NCBI GenBank assembly: GCA_030145365.1
Contig: JAQYVS010000340.1
Coordinates: 1-5,473 of the forward strand
Source: Desulfofustis sp.
GTDB taxonomy: Bacteria > Desulfobacterota > Desulfobulbia > Desulfobulbales > Desulfocapsaceae
Direction of reading: 5' to 3'
Length of the DNA: 5,473 nt
Positions 1-5,328 of this stretch are shown in pieces. The first letter of the stretch is position 1. The number at the start of each line of letters is the position of its first letter. The position numbers were made by a program, and so were the translations under genes. The notes under the pieces are model-generated. The model was not told where the DNA came from. It saw only the letters and a list, made by a program, of their open reading frames with translations, and made no database searches.

Positions 1-2
1 GG

Positions 3-122
3 GAGATGATCAAAGAAATAAAACAGTTTAACAAACGATGTACGTTTCCGACCACGGTGGTTGGAGACCAGGTCCTTGTCGGTTTTAAAGAGGCAGAGTT
101 GAAGGAAGCCTTACAGATCTGA
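3..122 (+). CDS. Glutaredoxin-family protein, C-terminal fragment (5' end outside window)
   Basis: The frame is open from the left edge to a TGA at 120-122 and encodes the last 39 residues of a protein cut by the window. The visible part reads ...RCTFPTTVVGDQVLVGFKEAEL.... This matches the second half of the glutaredoxin/thioredoxin fold: the cis-proline segment (FPTTVV), a beta hairpin, then the VGF/VGFKEAEL turn and a C-terminal helix that in this family contact the disulfide substrate. The N-terminal CxxC or CxxS redox site would lie upstream and cannot be seen. The likely role is cytoplasmic thiol-disulfide exchange. The FKBP gene begins 65 bp downstream on the same strand, so the two may be co-transcribed. 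Family assignment is fairly safe; the exact subfamily (NrdH-like, Grx-like or a small Desulfobacterota glutaredoxin) is not decidable from this piece. Confidence 0.75.
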   Translation, partial: EMIKEIKQFNKRCTFPTTVVGDQVLVGFKEAELKEALQI

Positions 123-187
123 CACGGGCAAACAAGAAGAACCTCATACAGCACCAGCCTGTCTGACTGGAATATCAGGATACAAAC

Positions 188-619
188 ATGACAACTCTCT
201 CATCAGCAAAAGGCGACACGGTTACATTGCGCTATAGTATAATTTTTGAAGACGGCACCACAATCGGTGATAAGAAAGCCAAGCCGCTTACCTTTAAAAT
301 CGGTTCAGGAAAAGTTTTTCCGGTATTAGAAGATGGTGTAATTGGTATGAAGATCAACGAGACTCGACGGATCACGGTAAGTGCAGAGCAAGGTTACGGC
401 AGCTATAATAAAGAGCTGGTATTACGCGTTGAACGTGATGCGTTCCCCGAAGACCTGACCCTCGTTCCAGGCCGTACAGTTCAATACCAGAATCGTGACG
501 GTGAGCGAGCAAATTTTGTTGTTCAGGAAGTAAATAAAGACATTGTTGCACTGGACGGAAACCATCCCTTGGCCGGACAGGAATTGATCTACCAGTTGGA
601 ATTACTTGAAATTAACTAA
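188..619 (+). CDS. SlyD-like FKBP-type peptidyl-prolyl cis-trans isomerase
   Basis: A 143-residue protein of the FKBP family, predicted to catalyse prolyl cis-trans isomerisation and act as a cytoplasmic folding helper; no signal peptide or membrane segment is seen. The N-terminal FKBP part (about 1-74) has the usual strand pattern: V12-Y16, the EDGT turn at 21-24, FPVLEDGVIGM at 44-54, then YGSY at 70-73. Residues about 75-125 fit the inserted IF chaperone domain of SlyD-type proteins, followed by the diagnostic NHPLAGQEL (125-133) and a final FKBP strand. E. coli SlyD carries a long His/Cys-rich metal-binding tail; here the protein stops at LLEIN, so Ni delivery is not implied. The start is supported by AGGA at 177-180, 7 nt before the ATG. 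A strong terminator follows the stop codon. The nearest alternative is another short two-domain FKBP such as an FkpB/SlpA type. Confidence 0.9.
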   Translation: MTTLSSAKGDTVTLRYSIIFEDGTTIGDKKAKPLTFKIGSGKVFPVLEDGVIGMKINETRRITVSAEQGYGSYNKELVLRVERDAFPEDLTLVPGRTVQYQNRDGERANFVVQEVNKDIVALDGNHPLAGQELIYQLELLEIN

Positions 620-635
620 TCGAAATTCGGTGTGG

Positions 636-676
636 AAAAGAGCGGTATCAGAGAGAGAAGCTGATACCGCTCTTTT
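636..676. terminator. Bidirectional rho-independent terminator between convergent genes
   Basis: A 12-bp perfect stem (GAGCGGTATCAG at 640-651 pairing with CTGATACCGCTC at 661-672) encloses a 9-nt loop. It is flanked by AAAA at 636-639 and TTTT at 673-676, so the hairpin is followed by a U-run when read from either strand. It sits 16 bp after the FKBP stop on the + strand and 24 bp after the athS stop on the - strand, as expected for a shared terminator of two convergent transcription units. Confidence 0.93.
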
Positions 677-700
677 GTTTGTGGTCGAAGATCGGTCGGA

Positions 701-1528
701 TTAGCCTTGGATATCCATCGGGATATCGCCCAGACCGCGGGCAGTATCCGTGGTAAGCCCTTCGATGACCTTGGTATGGCCGTCTTTTTCAATGGTCAGC
801 GTGAAGGTTCTGTCGTCCGCCAGACCTTTTAACCAGAAGTCACCGAAATTGTTTGTGGTTTCGGTATATGTCTCTCCGGATTCAGTGTCCTTCAAGGTGC
901 ATGATGCCCCGATAATGACTTCTTCAGCGGTGGGTTCGTACAGGGTTCCGGCGATAAATTTCTTTGGCAACCCTTTGTAATAGACCCGAGATTTTGTTTT
1001 TATTTCAGGGCGATAAGAATCTGCTTCAGCAATAAAATCGGCAAAATCTTCTTCTTCGCCGAAACGCAGGGCCTCGGTTGGGCACTGATCAACGCACCGG
1101 GGTACTGTCCACTCTTCCGGATCGTTGTCCAGCAGGTGGCTGCAGCCGGTACATTTCTGGGCCAGGTTTAATTGTTCGTTGAAAAAGATTGCATCGTGCG
1201 GGCAGGTATCGGCACACAGTTTACAACCGATGCATTTTTCCGGGTCAATGATGACCAGGCCGTCTTCACGCTTGTGGATTGCCTCGGCTTTGCACTGTTC
1301 GATACAGGGGGCATCGTCACAATGGTGGCAAAAAAACGGCGTATAGCTGACCTTTACATGGGGAACGTTCCCGTGAACCTTCTCGGTCAGGCCCATCCAG
1401 AACTGACCGGTATCCGGTTGAGGTTTTGCATACGGGGTCCAGTCATTGCCGACATGTTCGTCCTTGCAGGCTATTTGACAGCAATAACAACCGTTACAAA
1501 CTGAGAGATCTACAACAAATACTTTCAT
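701..1528 (-). CDS. athS: Iron-sulfur small subunit of pyrogallol transhydroxylase-like molybdoenzyme
   Basis: A 275-residue electron-transfer subunit, very close to the roughly 274 residues recalled for Pelobacter acidigallici transhydroxylase beta. Residues 1-155 hold four ferredoxin motifs: C11-C14-C17-C21, C67-C70-C75-C79, C99-C102-C105-C109 and C126-C129-(15)-C145-C149, sixteen motif cysteines predicted to bind four [4Fe-4S] clusters. The third motif has the classical CxxCxxCxxxCP form. Residues about 190-275 form a cysteine-poor beta-rich module (GTLYEP... to NNFGDFWLKGL) like the Ig/carboxypeptidase-regulatory-type C-terminal domain of transhydroxylase beta, which ordinary DMSO-reductase beta subunits lack. 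There is no signal peptide or membrane segment. The gene overlaps athL by 4 bp (ATGA) and is preceded by an excellent Shine-Dalgarno, so translation is probably coupled. The oddity is cluster number: the characterised enzyme has three clusters. Family is confident; the reaction (pyrogallol transhydroxylation, resorcinol-type hydroxylation or catechol-type dehydroxylation) is not settled. Confidence 0.85.
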   Translation of the reverse strand: MKVFVVDLSVCNGCYCCQIACKDEHVGNDWTPYAKPQPDTGQFWMGLTEKVHGNVPHVKVSYTPFFCHHCDDAPCIEQCKAEAIHKREDGLVIIDPEKCIGCKLCADTCPHDAIFFNEQLNLAQKCTGCSHLLDNDPEEWTVPRCVDQCPTEALRFGEEEDFADFIAEADSYRPEIKTKSRVYYKGLPKKFIAGTLYEPTAEEVIIGASCTLKDTESGETYTETTNNFGDFWLKGLADDRTFTLTIEKDGHTKVIEGLTTDTARGLGDIPMDIQG

Positions 1529-4143
1529 TTTTCCTCACCTCCGTCAGTCAGCCAGGCATCGACACGCAGTCCTGCCGCCGGATCATATTTTCTTGCAAAG
1601 GCTTCTGGAAAATCGCGCCTCCAGCCGTCCATCTCTTCTCCGCTGACTTTTTGCACTTCAACGAGATACCCTCCAGCGATCTGGCCGACACAGTTTTCAC
1701 TGGTAACGGCCCCGGGGGTAATGGTGTTGATGGCTCCGCCTCGTTCAATTTCTCCTGTCTTGATCGGGTCATGACGGGCGCCGTGGTCCACATAGGCAAC
1801 TCCGGAACGAACTCGCTCCGTCACATAGGCACCGGCCAAAACAATACCGCGCTCGTTAAACACCTTGACGATATCACCGTTCTTGATACCTCTTTTTTCC
1901 GCTTCGCTGGGATGTAACCAGCACGGTTCATATTTGTACCCGTCCGGTCCGGTTACTTTCATGGTCGGAGTTTCCCGGGTCCAGGTGATGTCATCGCATT
2001 GGGCATGCACCCGCCATCTTCCATGATTGGACACAATCAGCAGCGGGTACATTCTGGCCCGATGACTGGAAAGTCTCTCGTCATGGTTATGGCTCTTCTC
2101 AATCCATTTTGGGATTGGTCCACGCTCTTTGTCGTGAGGATAGGCATCCGCCAGAGCCTGGGAATAGAATTCAAGCTTGCCGGTCGGTGTTGTCAACGGA
2201 TGTTTCTCCGGATCGTCGTAGAATTCGCGAAATCCTGGAGGATCTTCTGCCCAATCTTCTGCGGTTGGATAAATCCAATAACCTTTGTCTTGCAGCTGCT
2301 CCCAGGAAACCAGCTTTTCGCCGCCCATGTGGCCCCAGACAGCCTTCTGCAGGTCGGCGTTCGTCTTGCCCTGAGTCATTTCCTCATATTTACCTTCAAA
2401 TTTCTTGGCTACTTCCTGTACGCATTCGGCATCGCTTTTTGATTCACCAACCGGTTCGATGGCTTTTTCAGCGATCATGATGTTGGGCTGCATCGTGCCC
2501 TGACGGATATTGGTTATGATGTCATCAATTTCCATATAGGTGTTGGCGGGCAGAACGATATCTGCGTAGACACAATCATTCTCAAACCACGGGTGCTGAG
2601 CGACGAAGCACTCGATTTGGGGACTTCTCATCGCAACTTCTGTTTCGTGTCCGTAATTCCAGCAGGTAATTCTACAGGGGCAGTCGGACCAGATCATGTG
2701 GATTGGTACACCCTCTTTTTCCTTTTCTATTGGATAGGTATACTCAACAAACTGATCGTGGACCAGCGCGTTCTGGGCACCGGTGCCGCGGAAAGTAATC
2801 GGCTCGTCGGTGAGGAAGGCGTTCTGAATCAGTGTTTTTGGAATAACCTGGTTCTGCCAGGCGGATACGGCGCTGAGTACCGGTAGAGCAAGTTGTTCTT
2901 CAATTTCTGGATTCCAGAAAAAGGTACCGGCCAGTCCTTCTGCCCGCGGTAACCCAAAGTAGGTCCATTGGTGCTGATGTACGCCTGGTCCTCCGAGTCC
3001 CTGCATGCCGAGCATGATGCATTCGAGACGAGCTGGTTCATGGGAAAACGGTCCACGAATAAAACCGCCGCCGAAGTAGTGGGCAATCGATGTTGTCTTG
3101 GTGCCGAATTCGCGTGCAAGCGCTTTAATAGTCCATACCGGAACCCCGCATTTCGGTGAGGCCCACTCAGGTGTTTTGGGAATGTCATCCTCTTTACCGA
3201 GAACATAATCGGCAACTTTATCCATACCGACGGTGTGGGTTTCGACGTATTCCTTGTTGTAGGTACCTTCCTGCAGCCACATGTAAATGATTGCCAGTTG
3301 AAGGGCTGCATCGGTATTGGGTAGAACCGGGATCCATTTATCGGCATGAATGGCCGCACCGTAGTTGCAGTCCGGACAGACATATACCTGCTGGATGCCC
3401 ACCTCGGTGAGGAAATAGCATAGACGACTGGCAAACTGGCCAACAAAACCCCATGGGGTGGTTTCCGGATCGCAGCCCCAGAACAGCACCATGTCAGCAT
3501 GATCAATGGTGTCTTTGACAATATTGGCTGCCGGATACATGATGCCTTGGGCACCTTGTCCCCAGACATGCTTGGCTCCCCAATACCAGCCTTCCCAGCT
3601 ATCGGGATTTCGTACCTGAAGGGTAAAACCGCCGAGATATTCGAGTAAAACTCCGGGGTGACCGTGTGGCGTATTTATGGTCTTGCACTCACCGTGGCCG
3701 TCGCCCTGCATCAGAACGGCATTATAGCCATATTCTTTATGCACGCGTTTAATTTCATTGGAGATCAGATCAGTTGCTTCATCCCAGGAAATACGAACAA
3801 ATTTGCTTTTTCCACGATTCTGCGGGTTACGCTCCCCATAGGGGTCCCAGTCGATTCTCTTCATTGGGAAGGGCACCCGGTTCGGGGAATAGACACGTTT
3901 CTTGTAGGCCAGAGAGAACGGGCCGGGTAATGATTTCCATGTAGGCTCGAGGGTTTTGCCATTGCGTTCCATTTTCCATTGGCGTATCTCTTCTTTTTTA
4001 TATTTCCAGCCGTAGCGCATCGGCCGGACACGGACAATCTTACCATTTTTGACGTCAACCATGCCTTCGGCGCCACCACCGAAATAACCGCCGAGGCCAA
4101 GCGATCTCAACACAGTTTTATCTTTTGTTTTGAGCTGTGTCAT
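1525..4143 (-). CDS. athL: Molybdopterin large subunit, pyrogallol-phloroglucinol transhydroxylase / resorcinol hydroxylase clade
   Basis: An 872-residue DMSO-reductase-superfamily protein, close to the roughly 875 residues recalled for P. acidigallici transhydroxylase alpha. It should bind bis-MGD molybdenum and act on polyhydroxylated aromatics in the cytoplasm; there is no Tat signal. The N-terminal region (LGGYFGGGAEGMVDVKNGKIVRVRP) has the family fold but none of the CxxCxxxC cysteines, so it carries no Fe-S cluster, as in the Pelobacter enzyme. The segment NPDSWEGWYWG contains Asp181-Ser182-Trp183, matching the family's Mo-ligating serine with its neighbouring Asp and Trp (Ser175 region in Pelobacter); His150 in GDGHGE is the probable counterpart of the catalytic His. 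FWGCDPETTPWG (about 221-232) is an MGD-binding segment. The C-terminal dinucleotide-binding barrel spans about 695-835. I chose the ATG at 4143 over an in-frame TTG at 4194 because GGAGGA lies 9 nt before the ATG. Exact substrate is inferred; related catechol dehydroxylases or resorcinol hydroxylase remain possible. Confidence 0.85.
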   Translation of the reverse strand: MTQLKTKDKTVLRSLGLGGYFGGGAEGMVDVKNGKIVRVRPMRYGWKYKKEEIRQWKMERNGKTLEPTWKSLPGPFSLAYKKRVYSPNRVPFPMKRIDWDPYGERNPQNRGKSKFVRISWDEATDLISNEIKRVHKEYGYNAVLMQGDGHGECKTINTPHGHPGVLLEYLGGFTLQVRNPDSWEGWYWGAKHVWGQGAQGIMYPAANIVKDTIDHADMVLFWGCDPETTPWGFVGQFASRLCYFLTEVGIQQVYVCPDCNYGAAIHADKWIPVLPNTDAALQLAIIYMWLQEGTYNKEYVETHTVGMDKVADYVLGKEDDIPKTPEWASPKCGVPVWTIKALAREFGTKTTSIAHYFGGGFIRGPFSHEPARLECIMLGMQGLGGPGVHQHQWTYFGLPRAEGLAGTFFWNPEIEEQLALPVLSAVSAWQNQVIPKTLIQNAFLTDEPITFRGTGAQNALVHDQFVEYTYPIEKEKEGVPIHMIWSDCPCRITCWNYGHETEVAMRSPQIECFVAQHPWFENDCVYADIVLPANTYMEIDDIITNIRQGTMQPNIMIAEKAIEPVGESKSDAECVQEVAKKFEGKYEEMTQGKTNADLQKAVWGHMGGEKLVSWEQLQDKGYWIYPTAEDWAEDPPGFREFYDDPEKHPLTTPTGKLEFYSQALADAYPHDKERGPIPKWIEKSHNHDERLSSHRARMYPLLIVSNHGRWRVHAQCDDITWTRETPTMKVTGPDGYKYEPCWLHPSEAEKRGIKNGDIVKVFNERGIVLAGAYVTERVRSGVAYVDHGARHDPIKTGEIERGGAINTITPGAVTSENCVGQIAGGYLVEVQKVSGEEMDGWRRDFPEAFARKYDPAAGLRVDAWLTDGGEEK
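1533..1542 (-). promoter_or_regulatory. Strong Shine-Dalgarno of athS inside the athL 3' end
   Basis: Read on the minus strand this is GGAGGTGAGG. Its first eight bases are fully complementary to the 16S rRNA 3' end and are followed by a 6-nt spacer before the ATG at 1528. It lies within the last codons of athL. With the ATGA overlap this indicates reinitiation or coupled translation giving balanced subunit synthesis. Confidence 0.85.
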
Positions 4144-4151
4144 TTGACTGT

Positions 4152-4158
4152 CTCCTCC
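4152..4158 (-). promoter_or_regulatory. Shine-Dalgarno that decides the athL start
   Basis: On the minus strand the sequence is GGAGGAG, with GGAGGA ending 9 nt before the ATG at 4143. The longer frame could begin at TTG 4194 or ATG 4167, but neither has a comparable site at suitable distance, and the 17 extra residues (MAEKTCPDKM...) do not resemble the family's N-terminus. Confidence 0.8.
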
Positions 4159-4175
4159 GGTAAACATTTTATCAG

Positions 4176-4200
4176 GGCAGGTTTTTTCAGCCAACCTACC
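4176..4200 (-). promoter_or_regulatory. Possible leader hairpin just upstream of the athL ribosome binding site
   Basis: In the athL transcript GGUAGGUU (4200-4193) can pair with AACCUGCC (4183-4176) around a 9-nt loop: eight base pairs including one G-U. No U-run follows, so it is not an intrinsic terminator. It ends 17 nt before the Shine-Dalgarno and could affect mRNA stability or translation. Function is unproven. Confidence 0.35.
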
Positions 4201-4220
4201 GTAGTGAAGGTACTTACTTA

Positions 4221-4243
4221 GTAACGGAACTGACTTCTGTTAC
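4221..4243. promoter_or_regulatory. Inverted repeat in the athL leader, possible operator or RNA hairpin
   Basis: GTAACGGAA at 4221-4229 and TTCTGTTAC at 4235-4243 form 9-bp inverted arms with one mismatch and a 5-nt spacer. The site lies about 95-117 bp downstream of the predicted athL start of transcription and 78 bp upstream of the athL ATG. It could be a dimeric repressor site or a leader stem-loop. Confidence 0.4.
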
Positions 4244-4299
4244 GCTGCTTTGTTGTATCTTAAGTAATTTAAGGGTGTTAACGAGTCTCACCCCATAAG

Positions 4300-4326
4300 A
4301 TAGCTTTTGTGTGACCAAGTAGCTAT
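4300..4326. promoter_or_regulatory. Candidate GntR/FCD operator downstream of the athLS promoter
   Basis: Outer arms ATAGCT (4300-4305) and AGCTAT (4321-4326) are perfect inverted repeats. Inside them TTTGT-GTG-ACCAA (4306-4318) differs by one base from the TTGGT-N3-ACCAA pattern recalled for operators of FCD-type GntR regulators such as LldR. The two symmetries are offset by about 1 bp. The site would cover about +12 to +38 of the predicted athLS transcript, a classical repressor position. It is a candidate only. Confidence 0.4.
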
Positions 4327-4344
4327 TGATTAATATTGCATTTC

Positions 4345-4372
4345 ATATTACATGTCATTTGGGCATTGTCAA
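4345..4372 (-). promoter_or_regulatory. Predicted sigma70-type promoter for athLS
   Basis: Read on the minus strand, a perfect -35 TTGACA (4372-4367) is followed by a 16-bp spacer and a -10 of TAATAT (4350-4345, four of six consensus bases). Transcription would begin near 4338, giving a leader of about 195 nt before the athL ATG. The -10 is also one arm of a TAATAT/ATATTA inverted repeat (4331-4350), which could be a binding site overlapping the promoter. Confidence 0.55.
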
Positions 4373-4476
4373 GCATCCTTTGCACTTTTGTCGCTGATGG
4401 TGATCTTATTGGACGTGCGGAAATGCAGTCAAATTTTTGTGGTTAGTAGAATTGTATCTCCATTTTTAAAACTATT

Positions 4477-4483
4477 GAAGGGG
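4477..4483 (+). promoter_or_regulatory. Ribosome binding site supporting a TTG start for the GntR gene
   Basis: GAAGGGG lies 5 nt before the TTG at 4489. It is a moderate Shine-Dalgarno, but the next in-frame ATG is at residue 19, inside the first DNA-binding helix, so TTG is the only start that keeps the winged helix intact. A TAGAAT at 4447-4452 could be the -10 of this gene; no good -35 accompanies it. Confidence 0.55.
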
Positions 4484-4488
4484 TCGGT

Positions 4489-5163
4489 TTGAAAAAAAAC
4501 AAAAACCTTACCTTGAAGGTTTATAATCGTATTATCGAACTGATGCTTAATTACGAAATCGTGCCAGGCCAGCGCCTGGTATTTGTTGATTTGGCAAAGC
4601 AACTTAGGGTCAGCAGAACTCCGGTGAATAATGCTTTGAGTATTCTGGCTCAGGAGGGATATCTCGATTTTGTTCCCAACCAGGGGTACTCGGTTCGCAG
4701 ACTATCAAAAAAAGATGCCCAGGAGCTCTACGAGATCCGTGAGATTCTCGAAATCGGCTTTATCGGGCAGGCTCTTCGCAAGGTAACTGATAAACGGCTG
4801 CAGAAAATTGAAAAACATAAAAATGCATACGAACAGGCGATTGCAAACCGAAATTTCCGAAAACTATTTATACTCGACACCGAGTTTCATCTGGCAATTC
4901 TCTCCATGGCCGAAAATAAAATTCTTACCGCCAGATATAAAGATATCTGTCAAAAGATATTTCTGAGAATACGAATTGAAGAACTTAAAATGGATCGGAT
5001 TAAAGTGATTCGAGCTGAGCACGACAAACTTTTTGAAGCGGTTTGCTTCAAAGATGTCGGTGCTGCCAGAGACATTATTACAATACATCATCAGAATTCT
5101 CGGCACTCCCTGTTTTCAGTCATTTTTCAGGAAAAGTTTGAGGCAGTTGAGTATGCCAATTGA
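4489..5163 (+). CDS. GntR-family transcriptional regulator, FadR/FCD subfamily
   Basis: A 224-residue DNA-binding regulator, about the usual length for this subfamily. Residues about 8-70 form the GntR winged helix-turn-helix, with the typical LNYEIVPGQRL start, the LAKQLRVSRTPVNNAL recognition segment and the GYLDFVPNQGYSVR wing. Residues about 76-212 form the all-helical FCD ligand domain; D130 and H134 (LDTEFH), H178 (AEHDKL) and H200 or H201 (ITIHHQNS) match the Asp/three-His metal-binding set that holds carboxylate ligands in many members. It is transcribed away from athLS across a shared 345-bp region, so it is the natural candidate to control that operon, probably as a repressor released by an aromatic substrate or a carboxylate intermediate; ligand and sign are inferred. 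It starts with TTG and looks richer in A+T than athLS. No clear terminator was found after its stop. Confidence 0.9.
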   Translation: MKKNKNLTLKVYNRIIELMLNYEIVPGQRLVFVDLAKQLRVSRTPVNNALSILAQEGYLDFVPNQGYSVRRLSKKDAQELYEIREILEIGFIGQALRKVTDKRLQKIEKHKNAYEQAIANRNFRKLFILDTEFHLAILSMAENKILTARYKDICQKIFLRIRIEELKMDRIKVIRAEHDKLFEAVCFKDVGAARDIITIHHQNSRHSLFSVIFQEKFEAVEYAN

Positions 5164-5195
5164 AGCCGAGTTCCCGGATAAAACGAACCCATTAA

Positions 5196-5303
5196 GATGA
5201 AATAGGCCCTTACTGCGGGCGTTATGGAATATTTGCCGGAGCGTTTGACGGACAGCTCAAGTTTGACGGACAGCTCAAAGATGTTTTCGTGATGAATCTT
5301 TAA
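5196..5303 (+). pseudogene. Possible degraded small-protein remnant
   Basis: A 35-codon open frame without a start codon of its own ends in TAA at 5301-5303 and reads DEIGPYCGRYGIFAGAFDGQ... before FDGQLK is repeated. An ATG at 5197 lies in another frame and meets a stop after two codons, so a frameshift would be needed to link them. The PYCGRYGIFAG stretch loosely resembles the start of small cysteine-rich DUF3795-type proteins (CGLYCG.C.IY), with cysteines missing. This is a weak resemblance by eye; random open sequence is a real alternative. Confidence 0.2.
5243..5278. repeat. Perfect 18-bp tandem duplication
   Basis: The unit GTTTGACGGACAGCTCAA occurs twice head to tail (5243-5260 and 5261-5278) without mismatch. 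As 18 bp is six codons, it keeps the reading frame of the short open stretch around it, giving FDGQLK twice. Two copies with no spacer indicate a recent slippage-type duplication rather than a CRISPR array or an iteron set. Confidence 0.95.
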
Positions 5304-5311
5304 GCAATAGT

Positions 5312-5328
5312 TTTACGTGAAACGTAAA
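5312..5328. promoter_or_regulatory. Perfect interrupted palindrome, possible operator
   Basis: TTTACGT (5312-5318) and ACGTAAA (5322-5328) are perfect inverted arms around GAA. The size and symmetry suit a dimeric regulator. No promoter could be matched to it, and the gene it would serve may lie beyond the right edge; a small RNA hairpin is the other reading. Confidence 0.35.

Noticed and set aside
1426..1917. A 163-codon plus-strand open frame across the athL/athS junction
   Set aside because: It is antisense to two clear genes, has no ribosome binding site, and its protein looks random.
2829..3569. A 246-codon minus-strand open frame within athL in another frame
   Set aside because: It lies wholly inside the well-supported molybdoenzyme gene and its translation resembles no protein; it is a shadow of the coding frame.
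4360..4375. A sigma54-like GG-N10-GC spacing on the plus strand
   Set aside because: Only the GG/GC core fits; the rest diverges from TGGCAC-N5-TTGCA, and the GntR regulator class does not require sigma54.
5243..5278. Direct repeats as a minimal CRISPR or iteron array
   Set aside because: There are only two copies, with no spacer, and the repeat is not palindromic; a simple tandem duplication explains it.
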